Positions 31,654 to 41,443 are shown, counted from the stretch's first letter. The stretch is DNA of 64,000 bases from Flectonema sp. DT1601 (GCA_964019425.1 OZ025836.1:248001-312000), one strand, 5' to 3'. Numbers and translations: made by a program. The notes: generated from the letters alone by a model not told the origin.

Positions 31654-32591
31654 TTGTTTTTTTTTTTTTTTTGGTAAAGTTGGGAAAATCTAAGGGAAGG
31701 GAAAAAATACTTTGTTAAGTTAATATCAATCAAATCACTTTTTTGGTTTATTTTTTGTTAAGTTACGTCTTATTTATGTGACGATGTGGTTATTTCAAAA
31801 AAAAGAAAAAAAAGAATTGTACGCAGTCAAGAACAATGTCGTGTTGATAGAGAGATGAAAATAGTTTCACAAATCAAAGATATAAAAGTAAACATTGATT
31901 GCTGGATTATTTAACATCGTTGAATACGTAAGTTTCAGAACTTATTATCAAACCATGTGCCCGAGCTACGAGGAGGCTTGTTATAGACAGTGACTCCTTT
32001 ACTCGAGTAGCTTGAAGAACAAGACACTCAGGGAAGCAAGACAAAGTAGTTGTGTGTGTGTTGTGTGCTTTTCTTTTTTTTTTTTTTTTGATTGAGAGGT
32101 CAGTAAGTTAGGTTAATAATTATTCAAAATTAAGAACATCATCCTCACTCCACATTTAAAATCCGTAATTGGTCGGTTGCCTCCAACACAACAAAAAAAA
32201 AACCCGCAAACTTCTCTTTTTTTCCTTTTTTAAGCAAAACTTTATTCATCGACATTAAAAGTGACGGATGACTACAAAAAGTTTGCAAAAAGTGAGCGAA
32301 ACACGCTGGCTATACACATAATTGTGAAGATATCAATTCAGGTAGCATTAATTAATTAGATAAATCAGAAATTCGTAGGACAAATAATAGTTAGGTTTCG
32401 GACTAAAATTGAAACGGACCCTTACCCAGCTTCTTCAGCGACGAAAGTAAGGAGAAACACTGCGGTGTCAGGCCTGTCCTACTTATCGCGCTTGCCCTTC
32501 TCAGCAAAGGGACGCGGACGCAGGCTACACACGGAATTGTGAAGGTAGAATACGAGTTTATTATAAAATAGTGCACTAAATCAAAGTACTA
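31654..32591. other. Intergenic, left flank of the retroelement
   Basis: Two stretches near 32305-32340 and 32520-32555 resemble each other (GCTGGCTATACACATAATTGTGAAG versus GCAGGCTACACACGGAATTGTGAAG, shown in part), suggesting an old repeat. T15 run near 32075. No gene seen. Confidence 0.5.
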
Positions 32592-32595
32592 GTTC

Positions 32596-32804
32596 AGTTA
32601 GTATCATTAATTTTAGAACAGAAAAGTGAGAATAAGAAAAGTAGAGATCAATAAAAGAAAAGCATTCATTTCTGCAGTTTCCTAACATCAAAGGGTAATA
32701 GAATATGTAGTTTCAGGCCTTAATCTTATACTACTTGTCCCTTTTTAGGCCTTCATCAGTAAGTTCTAAGGGACTTCATTCTATGTTGAAGTTGCTATCG
32801 TTCA
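32596..32804 (-). repeat. Pseudo-LTR, 3' copy
   Basis: 209 bp, identical by eye to 37607-37815. Starts 59 nt after the stop codon of the element's open frame. Contains a hammerhead-like core (32710-32759). Confidence 0.9.
32710..32759 (-). ncRNA. Hammerhead-ribozyme-like core in pseudo-LTR (second copy 37721-37770)
   Basis: Read on the minus strand: CTGATGA, a 6-bp self-complementary arm AGGCCT, a 26-nt loop, AGGCCT again, then GAAAC. That is the conserved core order of a hammerhead (CUGAUGA, stem II, GAAA). A GUCCCUU just upstream can pair with AAGGGAC in the stem II loop, like a loop-loop contact. I could not close stems I and III convincingly or place the cleavage triplet, so self-cleavage is not shown. 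Confidence 0.4.
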
Positions 32805-32863
32805 AAGATAAAAATCCATCGGAGCTCGCCAGGATAGGGCTAGCAATGTTTATTTGCTTTTGC

Positions 32864-35800
32864 TCAATTTGAATTTTTGACGTCTGGTCGTTTCACTATT
32901 ACAGTCGAGTTAACGGATGAGTCGTCATCCAATTTCCGTTTTACTTTATCTTCGCATATCATCAAAGGTCCTATATTCGCAGGTGTCATTGTAACATCCA
33001 TATCAGTCTGAGCTTTTAATGGTATCATATGGAAACTATATTCTGTAGTTTGGTACATCTTGTCAAAATGATCGAAAGGGAGTCTTAAATCTTTTGTGCC
33101 TTTAAGAATGTCTCGGATGATCATGGACTCAAATGAGACTAGCGCAACAATAAAGTGAGTCATCCTTGTTTTCGCTTTATGCAGAATAAGTGCTGCGGCT
33201 GCTTCAGGATAATCGAAATCTGCAGGGTTAACGAAGTACTCGATTCTCCTGTTGAATTTAGTCATGCAAGCCATGTTAAGTACTTGTAGCGAGAACCAAC
33301 CATCTGGTGATGGTTTATGCTCTGAGTTGTTCGGTTCTACTTTAAGAGATTCTTCATAAAATCGCTGTTGGTAGTTTTGCAGAAAACTGAAGTTAATTCT
33401 ATCAATATATAAATGATCTGCAATGAAGTTGAGCGCTGCCCATCCGCATTCTCCACCGAGAAGACCTTCTCCTGATGTTTGATGTAGGGATGGTGGAAAT
33501 CGTTTATCCAAGGAATGGCTTGTAGAGCCTGTGTGGTTAATTGTATCCTTTTCGATGCTTAATGGGACTTTGTGACTAAACTTCTCAAAAGTAAGGTTGA
33601 TACGTCGACGCATTGCAGCTGCTGTATTACCATCATCAATGTGAGAGCTAATGAAGCGGAGGCATGCTGCTCTGATATTGTCAGATTTATAGCCCCGGTT
33701 GAGTAATCTATATGTTACCGCTTCAAGTTCCTGTAAAAAGTCTGCCTGGTTGTTGCAGATTTTTAGAGCTCGTAAGATCATGGTGGTAAAGATACCTGAA
33801 CCCATTGATTCTTGAGCTGCGGAATGCTGATGGGTAAACCTTGTTGGCGTAATATGCCAACCCCTGGCTTTGTCGTTAACACTTAAACGAATCCATCGTT
33901 TATTTGTGTTAGTGATCTCTATTCGGATACGAATTCCTATATAAGAGACGTCATCGATATTATTCGAAGTATCAGTGTAATCCATTGAGTACAGGCTTGC
34001 TGGTGGAGGGTCGCAACTCCAGGTGAGGAAGTCGTCGATGTATCTACACGAGTGGTCATGTTGCCGAGCTAAGTCTAGATTTTTTGCTTCAATTAAAGAA
34101 TCGATATATGCGGATTCAACTCTATAGCAGTAGAGATTTGCTATGTCGCTACTGGCGTTGCCACCCATTGGAATGCCTATTGTTTGTCTCCAAATATAAC
34201 CTCTTAATGCAATAAAGGAGGAGTCAATACAGAATTCAAGTAATTTTTGACATTCTGCAAGCGCAAGAGAAGGGAATCGTGTAGGGTCACTCGATTCAAG
34301 ACGTAAGATATTTTTGAAACTAAAGGCTTCTTGCAGTGCTTCACTTACTTTAGTTTTAATAGCGTTGTGTGGTAGGCGGGTGTACATTGTTGTAAAATCA
34401 AAAGTCTTAGGGGATAATTTTTTCAAAACCATCAAATTCTGTTTAATCGAACTAGAGACTTCATCATCTGATTCCACAATCCAGTATCGTTTGAACCGTG
34501 AATGCATATCTTTCTCTTTCAATATAGTCATCGCATTTTTAAGGATACTAGAGAGATGTTGGTGCGCATATGTTGTTGCTGTTGCAGGTGCAAGATTATG
34601 ATCCTTATCGTATTGTCGTTGTTCTGCTGTACCCGTGAAGGATGAGACACCAGTAATCCATCTCATCCCGATAGCTGATTTGTGTAATTTAATCATTCCA
34701 TATAGGTGTGGGAGTCGATCAGAATGGCGGGCATTGATTGAAATGTTCATGTTCTTGAGGTTGGCTAGTAGAGTTGGTTCGTCTGATGTGATGCGTTCAT
34801 AAGAATCACTTTGTAGCTGCTCTCGAAGTAAAAGCAAATAATTTATTTTACACATGTAACCAATATCGTGCTGTCCTTTGTCAACTTTAAGAAACACAAA
34901 CTGAGATTGAAGATTCTGAAGTTCAGTCCATGCTTTATTTGATAATGGTGAGTCAAGAAAGCTTAAGTCTTTACTTAATTTAAGCTGCAATTGTTTAAGA
35001 ATTGTGTTTTTAAAGATCGATTTAAAGTTATCGCCAACGTTCTTGTATGCGTGAGTTATATATTCAGTAATATCATTTTCAAGTGATTCTAATGCAGCTG
35101 ATGGGTGCACTGGGACTCTAAATTTTTGACCTCGTGCGAAGAAGTCTCTTAGTTCTTCTGAGACTGGTAAATCAATAGCGAGTCCGCAAGAATGGCCGTT
35201 GTATTTTAAACTATTCAGTTCTTGAGTACTGCAATTGCAAGTAGATTGAGTCGGGGAGTCTGAATTGATGCTTGTTGAAGATGCATTTAAGACGATATCA
35301 CCAACTGTTGTTCCAAGTTTGTTACAGATGCGTGTTCTTTCAAGAGTTCTTAGACAAGGACAGGTCGCTTTAACTTCATCACATCTAAGAACAGCGCCAA
35401 GACCAATACGATCTAATGCTTTGTGGCCAAGATTCAGTTTCAACCAGTAAGTGTCCGAATCCTTCTTCTTGTTTTCCCTTCTGAGATTGGCAGGATTTAG
35501 TCTTTGCATGAAACAATGCTCCAGCTGTTTTACGCGGGCAGTGTAATGTTCTTGAAAAAAGTTACTTCTAAGAAACTGCAAGACTTTTGTAGTGGAGCGT
35601 GTCTGCCAACGCGAGAAGTCGTATTCAACGAATTCTTCGTCAGTAAGCTTAAACAAGTAGTTAAGCTTTGACGGGATCCATTTTTTATCCGTTGCGACTT
35701 GAAAAGAAACACCTGTTTCTAGTGTTATTGTTGTTGGTTGCAATGTATTGGAGGACGTTGTGCTGCTCACATTGTAACCGTCATCTGCTACTTCGTTGAA

Positions 35801-36916
35801 GTTGTAGAAGTTTTCTGTAGCAAGATGTTGTTGTCTTACAGGTGGAGGTTGGCGGTTGTTTCTTGTGCGATTTCTGTTCGTACTCAATTTTGGTGCATAA
35901 TAGCCACGCGTATTTAATAGATTTTTAAAGGAATTAATATAATACTGTTCACGTGGTGCGGCAGCTCTGTAGAAATCCGCTGCGTTGTTGTAATTGCAAT
36001 CCGGAATCTTTTCTAGCGGCATGGCTAGGAGTGGGAATCTCTGCTTTGCCAGGAACTCATAAAGCTTGTTCCCCTGGTAGCTGTTGTCCCTTGAGTGCTT
36101 TTTCGCAGCATACCAGTGGGAATGAACTCGCTTCATTGTAGAATTATACGTTTGCCCTACGTATACTACTTTCTGGTCTGATCTTCTAAAGAGTGCATAA
36201 ATGACTCCGGGGGTACGCATTCCGGGTTGTCTGCCTCTTATTTTGCGGCGTTGTAAAATTTTCCTTTGGAAAATATGGCGTTGACGGTTACAGTTACTCT
36301 CGTAAACTGACCAATCTATTCCGCCGTTTCGCTGCTTGTTTCTGTGCGCAGCTCCTTCATTATGCCAATTAAAATGGGCTTGGCTAGAATGCCAGTTTGC
36401 GCGGGAACGTCCATGTTGGCGTCGAATTCTATGTTGTGGGTGTTGTGTAAAACTGTGTCTCACTTCTCTTACTGATGACTTTCTCCATGGATTAGAATTG
36501 TAAGAGGGAGGCAATGCTCGTTCAATGATTAGACGCATTTTACCAGCACCTACGGATCGAACTGCTGCACTGATTGCAGCAAATGGGAGCTCTTTCCTGT
36601 TTTTTTGCTCTATCATAATTTTTAAAGTGCTTCCTGATTGCACTATCTTCCTTAACTGGAAGTCTCTTAAAGGTAGCACTCTAAATAGTGCTGTCCTGAG
36701 CGCTGTGTTAGGCTTAACAGGACGAGAGAAATTAAAATGGGGGTTGGAATTATTGTGGTGTTTGCTATTGGAAGAAAAAAAAGAAAAATGACGAGGAACA
36801 TGATTTTTTGTTTTGGAAAACCATCCAAAACGTGAGTTATCGACCCCTCCGGGTTTGTTTGCAAATTTAACCCCATATGCGTCGGGGTGTACTTGATTAA
36901 AAGTACGGGTTTTCAT
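32864..36916 (-). CDS. Penelope-like polyprotein: GIY-YIG nuclease, reverse transcriptase, Josephin-like protease
   Basis: 1,350 residues from ATG 36916. Residues 1-230 are basic and His/Asn-rich. A GIY-YIG endonuclease lies at about 236-340 (GVIYALF, VVYVGQTYN, RVHSHW, and a PREQYYINSF stretch with the likely catalytic Glu). The reverse transcriptase spans about 620-1,010: motif A FDFTTMYTRLPHN (839-851), motif B QTIGIPMGGNASSDIANLY (911-929), motif C CRYIDDF (957-963). From about 1,145 to 1,285 there is a domain not expected here: GGECGWAALNFI (Cys1157), DGWFSLQVLNMA, and MTHFIVALV (His1254), matching the Josephin order CxxxALN, GxFSxQV, HW/HF. Nuclease before RT marks the permuted Penelope branch; the protease call is inference from motifs. 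Confidence 0.85.
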   Translation of the reverse strand: MKTRTFNQVHPDAYGVKFANKPGGVDNSRFGWFSKTKNHVPRHFSFFSSNSKHHNNSNPHFNFSRPVKPNTALRTALFRVLPLRDFQLRKIVQSGSTLKIMIEQKNRKELPFAAISAAVRSVGAGKMRLIIERALPPSYNSNPWRKSSVREVRHSFTQHPQHRIRRQHGRSRANWHSSQAHFNWHNEGAAHRNKQRNGGIDWSVYESNCNRQRHIFQRKILQRRKIRGRQPGMRTPGVIYALFRRSDQKVVYVGQTYNSTMKRVHSHWYAAKKHSRDNSYQGNKLYEFLAKQRFPLLAMPLEKIPDCNYNNAADFYRAAAPREQYYINSFKNLLNTRGYYAPKLSTNRNRTRNNRQPPPVRQQHLATENFYNFNEVADDGYNVSSTTSSNTLQPTTITLETGVSFQVATDKKWIPSKLNYLFKLTDEEFVEYDFSRWQTRSTTKVLQFLRSNFFQEHYTARVKQLEHCFMQRLNPANLRRENKKKDSDTYWLKLNLGHKALDRIGLGAVLRCDEVKATCPCLRTLERTRICNKLGTTVGDIVLNASSTSINSDSPTQSTCNCSTQELNSLKYNGHSCGLAIDLPVSEELRDFFARGQKFRVPVHPSAALESLENDITEYITHAYKNVGDNFKSIFKNTILKQLQLKLSKDLSFLDSPLSNKAWTELQNLQSQFVFLKVDKGQHDIGYMCKINYLLLLREQLQSDSYERITSDEPTLLANLKNMNISINARHSDRLPHLYGMIKLHKSAIGMRWITGVSSFTGTAEQRQYDKDHNLAPATATTYAHQHLSSILKNAMTILKEKDMHSRFKRYWIVESDDEVSSSIKQNLMVLKKLSPKTFDFTTMYTRLPHNAIKTKVSEALQEAFSFKNILRLESSDPTRFPSLALAECQKLLEFCIDSSFIALRGYIWRQTIGIPMGGNASSDIANLYCYRVESAYIDSLIEAKNLDLARQHDHSCRYIDDFLTWSCDPPPASLYSMDYTDTSNNIDDVSYIGIRIRIEITNTNKRWIRLSVNDKARGWHITPTRFTHQHSAAQESMGSGIFTTMILRALKICNNQADFLQELEAVTYRLLNRGYKSDNIRAACLRFISSHIDDGNTAAAMRRRINLTFEKFSHKVPLSIEKDTINHTGSTSHSLDKRFPPSLHQTSGEGLLGGECGWAALNFIADHLYIDRINFSFLQNYQQRFYEESLKVEPNNSEHKPSPDGWFSLQVLNMACMTKFNRRIEYFVNPADFDYPEAAAALILHKAKTRMTHFIVALVSFESMIIRDILKGTKDLRLPFDHFDKMYQTTEYSFHMIPLKAQTDMDVTMTPANIGPLMICEDKVKRKLDDDSSVNSTVIVKRPDVKNSN

Positions 36917-37606
36917 TCAGAAATTATAATTGCCCATGGGCGGCTTTTTCTCTTTAAGGAAGAGAACTAAAAGCTTTTGAAGAAACCGCGTGCTCACAGA
37001 AGTTTTTTGTTATGGCGGGTATCGACTTCTTCCCTCCGAGATGAGGGGGGTATCTTAACACGATCAGACACCGCTTGTCCGCTGGGTTCATGAGCTTTCG
37101 TGCCTTAAAAGCGTACTTAAAGTTATACGGTAACTACGTTGGCGAGACGTATACAGCTTTAAGTGGAGAGCAGTTAAGGGTCCAGTTCAATTATTGCCCG
37201 TTGTCGAAGTTGAAGAGGAGAGTTTGAATAAGATTTCAGGAGAAAGGAGATTCGTTTGAGTAGGGAGCCTATTCAAAGGTACCATACCGTGGTACTTCAC
37301 ACAATTAATTTCCATTAGCTAAACCAAAATAAAAAAGGAAAAGTTAGAAAAAGGAAAAGGTGGGGAAATATATATAAACCAAAGTTAGATGTATGGAAAC
37401 ATATTTGAAATTGCAGGATAATTGATAAACAATTATGCTTCACATCGCCTTATGTAAGCTTAGAGAAGTCTTTAGAGAATAAGAATCTCTAATGCAGGGG
37501 ATTCAGTTGCGAAGAACTTAAATACCCCGTCAGGTGCTGCTACCAAGAAGCGGCTTGGCAAAATCCACTGGTAGACCCTAAGCGAGTCCCACGTGGTAGT
37601 TACCTG
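36917..37606 (-). other. 5' untranslated region of the retroelement
   Basis: About 690 nt between the upstream pseudo-LTR and the polyprotein ATG, with no frame of its own that I can support. It has G/C-rich patches (near 37020-37100) unlike the host intergenic DNA. Confidence 0.5.
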
Positions 37607-37815
37607 AGTTAGTATCATTAATTTTAGAACAGAAAAGTGAGAATAAGAAAAGTAGAGATCAATAAAAGAAAAGCATTCATTTCTGCAGTTTCCTAACATC
37701 AAAGGGTAATAGAATATGTAGTTTCAGGCCTTAATCTTATACTACTTGTCCCTTTTTAGGCCTTCATCAGTAAGTTCTAAGGGACTTCATTCTATGTTGA
37801 AGTTGCTATCGTTCA
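37607..37815 (-). repeat. Pseudo-LTR, 5' copy
   Basis: 209 bp, offset exactly 5,011 bp from the other copy and identical to it by eye. Expected to hold the element's promoter on the minus strand. The matching hammerhead-like core is at 37721-37770. Confidence 0.9.
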
Positions 37816-38759
37816 GTTAGTTAGTCCAGCGATCACAAGAAGGAAAATCCTTTTTTTTTTTTTTTTATATTTCATTTAATTTTTCACACCAAAAAAACAA
37901 TACAAGCTAATTGGCGTGATTACAAAACAAAACAAAAAACAAAACAAAAAAAAAGAAGGAAGGAAAAAGGCAACTTCTTGCAATGCCAGGTATATTTAAA
38001 AAAAGAAAGAAAAAAAAAACGCAATAAAGCGATTATGTATTAAAGTGCTCAACACACGGATGATGCTGACGTGAGGAATATATTTGTGTTGATTTTATAT
38101 AAAATACGAACTGCATTGTATTATAATAATAACAACAGAGGTAAACTATTTGATTAGGTTCATACAAGTATAAATCTCTATATTGCATCAAAAGCTAAAT
38201 AATGAAATTAAAAAGAAAACTCATGACACAAGTAACTAATAATGTTGTAAAGGGGGGGACCTTTGATACGATACGAAAAGATGGGGTCAGGGGGGTTAAC
38301 TGTTTGATTTTGTACGTAAAATACAAATGGATTGTATCATAAACAACATAACGATAATTTAACATTAGTTCTGAGATACAGTGACTAGGTGTGATGTAAA
38401 GGGGGGGGAGAACTGAGAAAGAGAGAGCATGCCGCAGTGCGGAATAGGATTTGAACATACTGACGAATAGCGATCGTACTTCGAAAATTTTTTCTATTCA
38501 ACACGACAATCGTCTGGTTTGTTGATCCAAGAAAAGGGGAAGAAAGAACAACTCAACAATATCTCACAACAGCCGCGTTTCTTTTCATTGAAGAAATCAA
38601 ACAGCTACGTGACCCGTAAGTTAAAAGTTGAACACAAGAAAGAACTGATAAAAAAGTATGTCATAAGTGCTATCACAGAGTCATAGCTTTTATGTAGGTT
38701 AGAATAAACGAAGCAAGGGGAACTCGATAATATAACGAAAGAATAAATTGACAATTCGA
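37816..38759. other. Intergenic, right flank of the retroelement
   Basis: Contains a T16 run near 37851, C/A-run sequence, a weak third copy of the dispersed repeat (about 38085-38145) and copy B at 38286-38374. No gene seen. Confidence 0.5.
38286..38374. repeat. Dispersed repeat, copy B
   Basis: Counterpart of 23025-23114; same orientation, about 90% alike by eye. Located downstream of the FYVE-gene stop, so the two copies are in different gene contexts and are not a gene-specific promoter element. Confidence 0.75.
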
Positions 38760-39572
38760 CTACAACTCATACACTCTAGGAGCGGGTTTAGCGACAACGA
38801 ACCCAGTCGGCATTCTAAAAACAGCTCGCTGCTTGACATCGACGAGGAAATAGGTAACTCCATTTTCAGGAATAATCGAATCAAACGTACTTTCCACATC
38901 AGACTCAAGGTACGGATTAGAACAGGGTTTGATGTAATCATACGAAGTACAGCAACATGGACAATGTTTTGATTTTGAACTTAAATTAGACTTGAATGAT
39001 AAAGAAGAAAACGACGACAATGAAGAAGAAGAAGAACTAACCGAATCGTGCTGCAATGCGCAACTAAAGTGTAGCATGTGATGACATGTTCTCTGATGTT
39101 CTGAAGAGTTGTATTGAGACACCTGAGAATCTAATGGTTTCAAACAGTAACTGCAATCTGCATTAAGTGTTGTGGACTCCTCAGAAATACCAATCCAACG
39201 ACGTTGAGCATTCATTCCTTCTTTGTATAATAACCCGCTTGAGTCTTCATATCGAAGATAAAGCCTATCACTAGCATCAACTGTACCACCGAGTAGGTAT
39301 TCGCAAGGTGCTCCTCCAAGTCGGATTGATTTATATATACTGGCACACCCATCACATACTCGTTTCTCTTTTACAGTGTAGTGTTTTTCTATTTCATTTG
39401 CTGGCATCACTAGTGCTTTTTGACTGGTACAGTCGCCACAATAAACTTCACCACAACACCTGCAGTGATGTCTTCTTTTTGTAAAACAAAATTCTATCCT
39501 GCAGTCGCTGCAATGTGTTACCTGTTCATCAGTGACCCAGAAATCGTGATCAGCTTTTGGGAGAATTCCCAT
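38760..39572 (-). CDS. FYVE zinc-finger protein
   Basis: 270 residues, ATG 39572, single exon. The FYVE domain is at about residues 12-80: WVTDEQVTHC (W-x-x-D), KRRHHCRCCG (the R-R/K-H-H-C-R-x-C-G phosphoinositide-binding signature), CGDCTS and CDGCASIY, giving four Cys pairs for two zinc ions. FYVE domains bind PtdIns3P on endosomes. The C-terminal part has a further Cys/His cluster (CSYCLKP, HHMLHFSCALQH, HCPCCC) resembling a RING-like finger interrupted by a poly-Ser stretch. An endosomal adaptor, possibly with ubiquitin-ligase-like finger, is a reasonable inference. Confidence 0.88.
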   Translation of the reverse strand: MGILPKADHDFWVTDEQVTHCSDCRIEFCFTKRRHHCRCCGEVYCGDCTSQKALVMPANEIEKHYTVKEKRVCDGCASIYKSIRLGGAPCEYLLGGTVDASDRLYLRYEDSSGLLYKEGMNAQRRWIGISEESTTLNADCSYCLKPLDSQVSQYNSSEHQRTCHHMLHFSCALQHDSVSSSSSSLSSFSSLSFKSNLSSKSKHCPCCCTSYDYIKPCSNPYLESDVESTFDSIIPENGVTYFLVDVKQRAVFRMPTGFVVAKPAPRVYEL

Positions 39573-39951
39573 TTTTTTGTTTTGTAGGATACAACCTGCT
39601 GATGAGAAACTTTTAATTTTGTGGGGAAAAAAAAACTGAACCGTTGCAGGTTTTCAATGTTTCGAATAATCATTCCATTGCATTATAATAAATGTTTCTG
39701 AAAGGGGGGTGAAAACAGAACAAGTTGACACTAGTAGGTTGAACATATAGTCTTCTGATCCCACATTTCTTGCATGAATCGTAAAACTGATTTGATAACT
39801 TAAACAAATAGTAATGACTAAATAACGAGTCTTCCTTCACTCAATATTCTCAACAACGAAAGACTCACGTTAACTGGTACTTAAAGTTTCCCAGAAATGG
39901 AGTTGTGTGAACATACTCATATCTGATTATGACCGCGCGGGTTATTTAATT
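39573..39951. other. Intergenic
   Basis: AT-rich spacer between the RRM-gene stop and the FYVE-gene start; no gene or RNA signature seen. Confidence 0.5.
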
Positions 39952-40941
39952 TCACGCAGTTGACTTCTTCTTTCGTTTTATCTGCGCGTCTTTTGGTTTT
40001 GTTGCTATGGTCTCGTCACGTTTTGATTTCTTTTTCGATTTTTTAGATTGCTTACCAGAACTTAATGCTGGTGGTGCCATCGGTGTAAGCGTGAACGGTG
40101 ATGCGGCAACAGCACTGTTGCTAACTACTTCGACAGGTGTCTGAGTAGGAGATGGTAAGACGTACTGATTCAACGGGACTAATGAACGCAAATATTGAAG
40201 CGCCTGATTCTGTTGTTGTTCTTGCCAGTTACGAGATTCACCATCCGACTTGTATGCTTCAATGGAGATTTTCTTTTCCCGAATCACAACTATTTCAGCT
40301 TCAGTCGCACGCTTAACAGCACTGACGGTTGTGAAGGCAGCAAACCCAAATGACTTTCTATTATTTCTGTATATGTATGCAACTGTTCCGAATTTAGTTA
40401 AGGCAGCAGATACCTCTTCGTTGTCGCACTGGTTTGGAATTCCTCTGATGACTAGTCTGTGAGTGACGGGTAAGGCTAGATCTACGGAGAGTTTTTGTTT
40501 TCCTTCTGCTTCAGAAAAAGCTGGTGTTACTGATTTCTCTTTCTTATCAGTGAGCATAGGAAGTTGACTGAGAACTCGTCCGTGTAGAAGCATTGCTTGT
40601 CTGACTGAGCCGGTGGTTGCAAATACGATTTCATACTTTGAATTTTCTAATTCGTTAATCAACTCGACTTCTCCTACAGTTCGGAATATCCTCATGAGTA
40701 GAGCCTCGTCTAGTTTAGCAACCTTTGGGATCTCAGTCCAGATAGCTCTTTCGTATGGTTTTTCACACTGCAATTCAGCTTCTTTTGGTACTTCCTCCGC
40801 CTTTCTCTGTGCTTCTGCTTTTGTTGTTTTTTCTTCCTCAGCTGCTTTTGACATCACCACCGTTGTCATTTTCGCTTTCTTGATCGGTTTCATTGTAGTT
40901 GTTACCTCCTTAATCTCTCTTGATTTCTTTTTATTCGCCAT
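39952..40941 (-). CDS. RRM-type RNA-binding protein, Lys-rich ends
   Basis: About 329 residues from the ATG at 40941 (MANKKKSREI); the frame continues upstream only through a TTG and a run of Lys codons from an A-rich leader, which I take as untranslated. A Lys/Ala/Glu-rich N-terminus is followed by a degenerate RRM-like region (IWTEIPKVAKLDEALLMRIF...YEIVFATTGSVRQAM) and a clearer RRM at about 150-230 (HRLVIRGIPNQCDNEEVSAA, KSFGFAAFTTVSAVKRA as RNP1). The C-terminus is basic (KQSKKSKKKSKRDE), like nuclear or nucleolar signals. Probably a nuclear RNA-binding protein; target unknown. Confidence 0.75.
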   Translation of the reverse strand: MANKKKSREIKEVTTTMKPIKKAKMTTVVMSKAAEEEKTTKAEAQRKAEEVPKEAELQCEKPYERAIWTEIPKVAKLDEALLMRIFRTVGEVELINELENSKYEIVFATTGSVRQAMLLHGRVLSQLPMLTDKKEKSVTPAFSEAEGKQKLSVDLALPVTHRLVIRGIPNQCDNEEVSAALTKFGTVAYIYRNNRKSFGFAAFTTVSAVKRATEAEIVVIREKKISIEAYKSDGESRNWQEQQQNQALQYLRSLVPLNQYVLPSPTQTPVEVVSNSAVAASPFTLTPMAPPALSSGKQSKKSKKKSKRDETIATKPKDAQIKRKKKSTA

Positions 40942-41443
40942 TCTTTGATGATTTTTTTTGTGGTTTTTTTTTTTTTTTTTTTTTTTCAAATTTCCTATAG
41001 GGAGAAGGAATTGTAAAATTGCAACACCCTTACTCAATCAGTCCATACAACTCTCTACTTTCAAACGGCAAAATATTGATAAAAAGATTGACTGATAATT
41101 GGCACATTGCTACATGGAAGAGTGTGTTTAAATTTTGACATTACATCACTACATGACACAGTGGCAACAATGACATTACGAATCATGGTTTAGTTCCATA
41201 ATCTATAAGGGTAATAAACAGCTACAAAATTTCACTCAAAAACCGAAATCCAGAAAAAACGCACGCAATTTTTTTTTTTTTTTTTTAAAATTTTCTTTAT
41301 TTGTTCTCTCCGTTTGTGATGACTGTAACGCCGCAATGAATAACAACTGATCATGTTTATGGAAACAAAAAAAAAAAAAAATAGAAAAGAGAAAAAAAAA
41401 TGAAAGTAGAAAAAAGTCAGTTGTCTGTTTCAGAAAAATCCAC
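40942..41443. other. Intergenic with A-rich leader
   Basis: Holds the A-rich 5' leader of the RRM gene (runs at 40968-40987 on the complement) and the 3' UTR of the purM gene with further A/T runs (41270-41286, 41368-41400). No gene seen. Confidence 0.5.

Larger units (their letters stand above)
32596..37815 (-). mobile_element. Penelope-like retroelement, N-terminal GIY-YIG (Chlamys/Naiad-like) type, looks whole
   Basis: About 5.2 kb bounded by identical 209-bp direct repeats (pseudo-LTRs, 32596-32804 and 37607-37815), with one long intronless open frame on the minus strand. Identical repeats and the open frame suggest a recent insertion. A 10-bp sequence GTTCAGTTAG lies at both outer edges (32592-32601 and 37811-37820); it is what a tandem repeat-to-repeat junction would give. 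Penelope-like elements are known for tandem copies, pseudo-LTRs and hammerhead ribozymes. I did not identify a clear target-site duplication. Confidence 0.85.

Noticed and set aside
40939-41037. Upstream extension of the RRM gene through a Lys run
   Set aside because: It would need a TTG start and translates an A-run leader; the ATG at 40941 is the better start.
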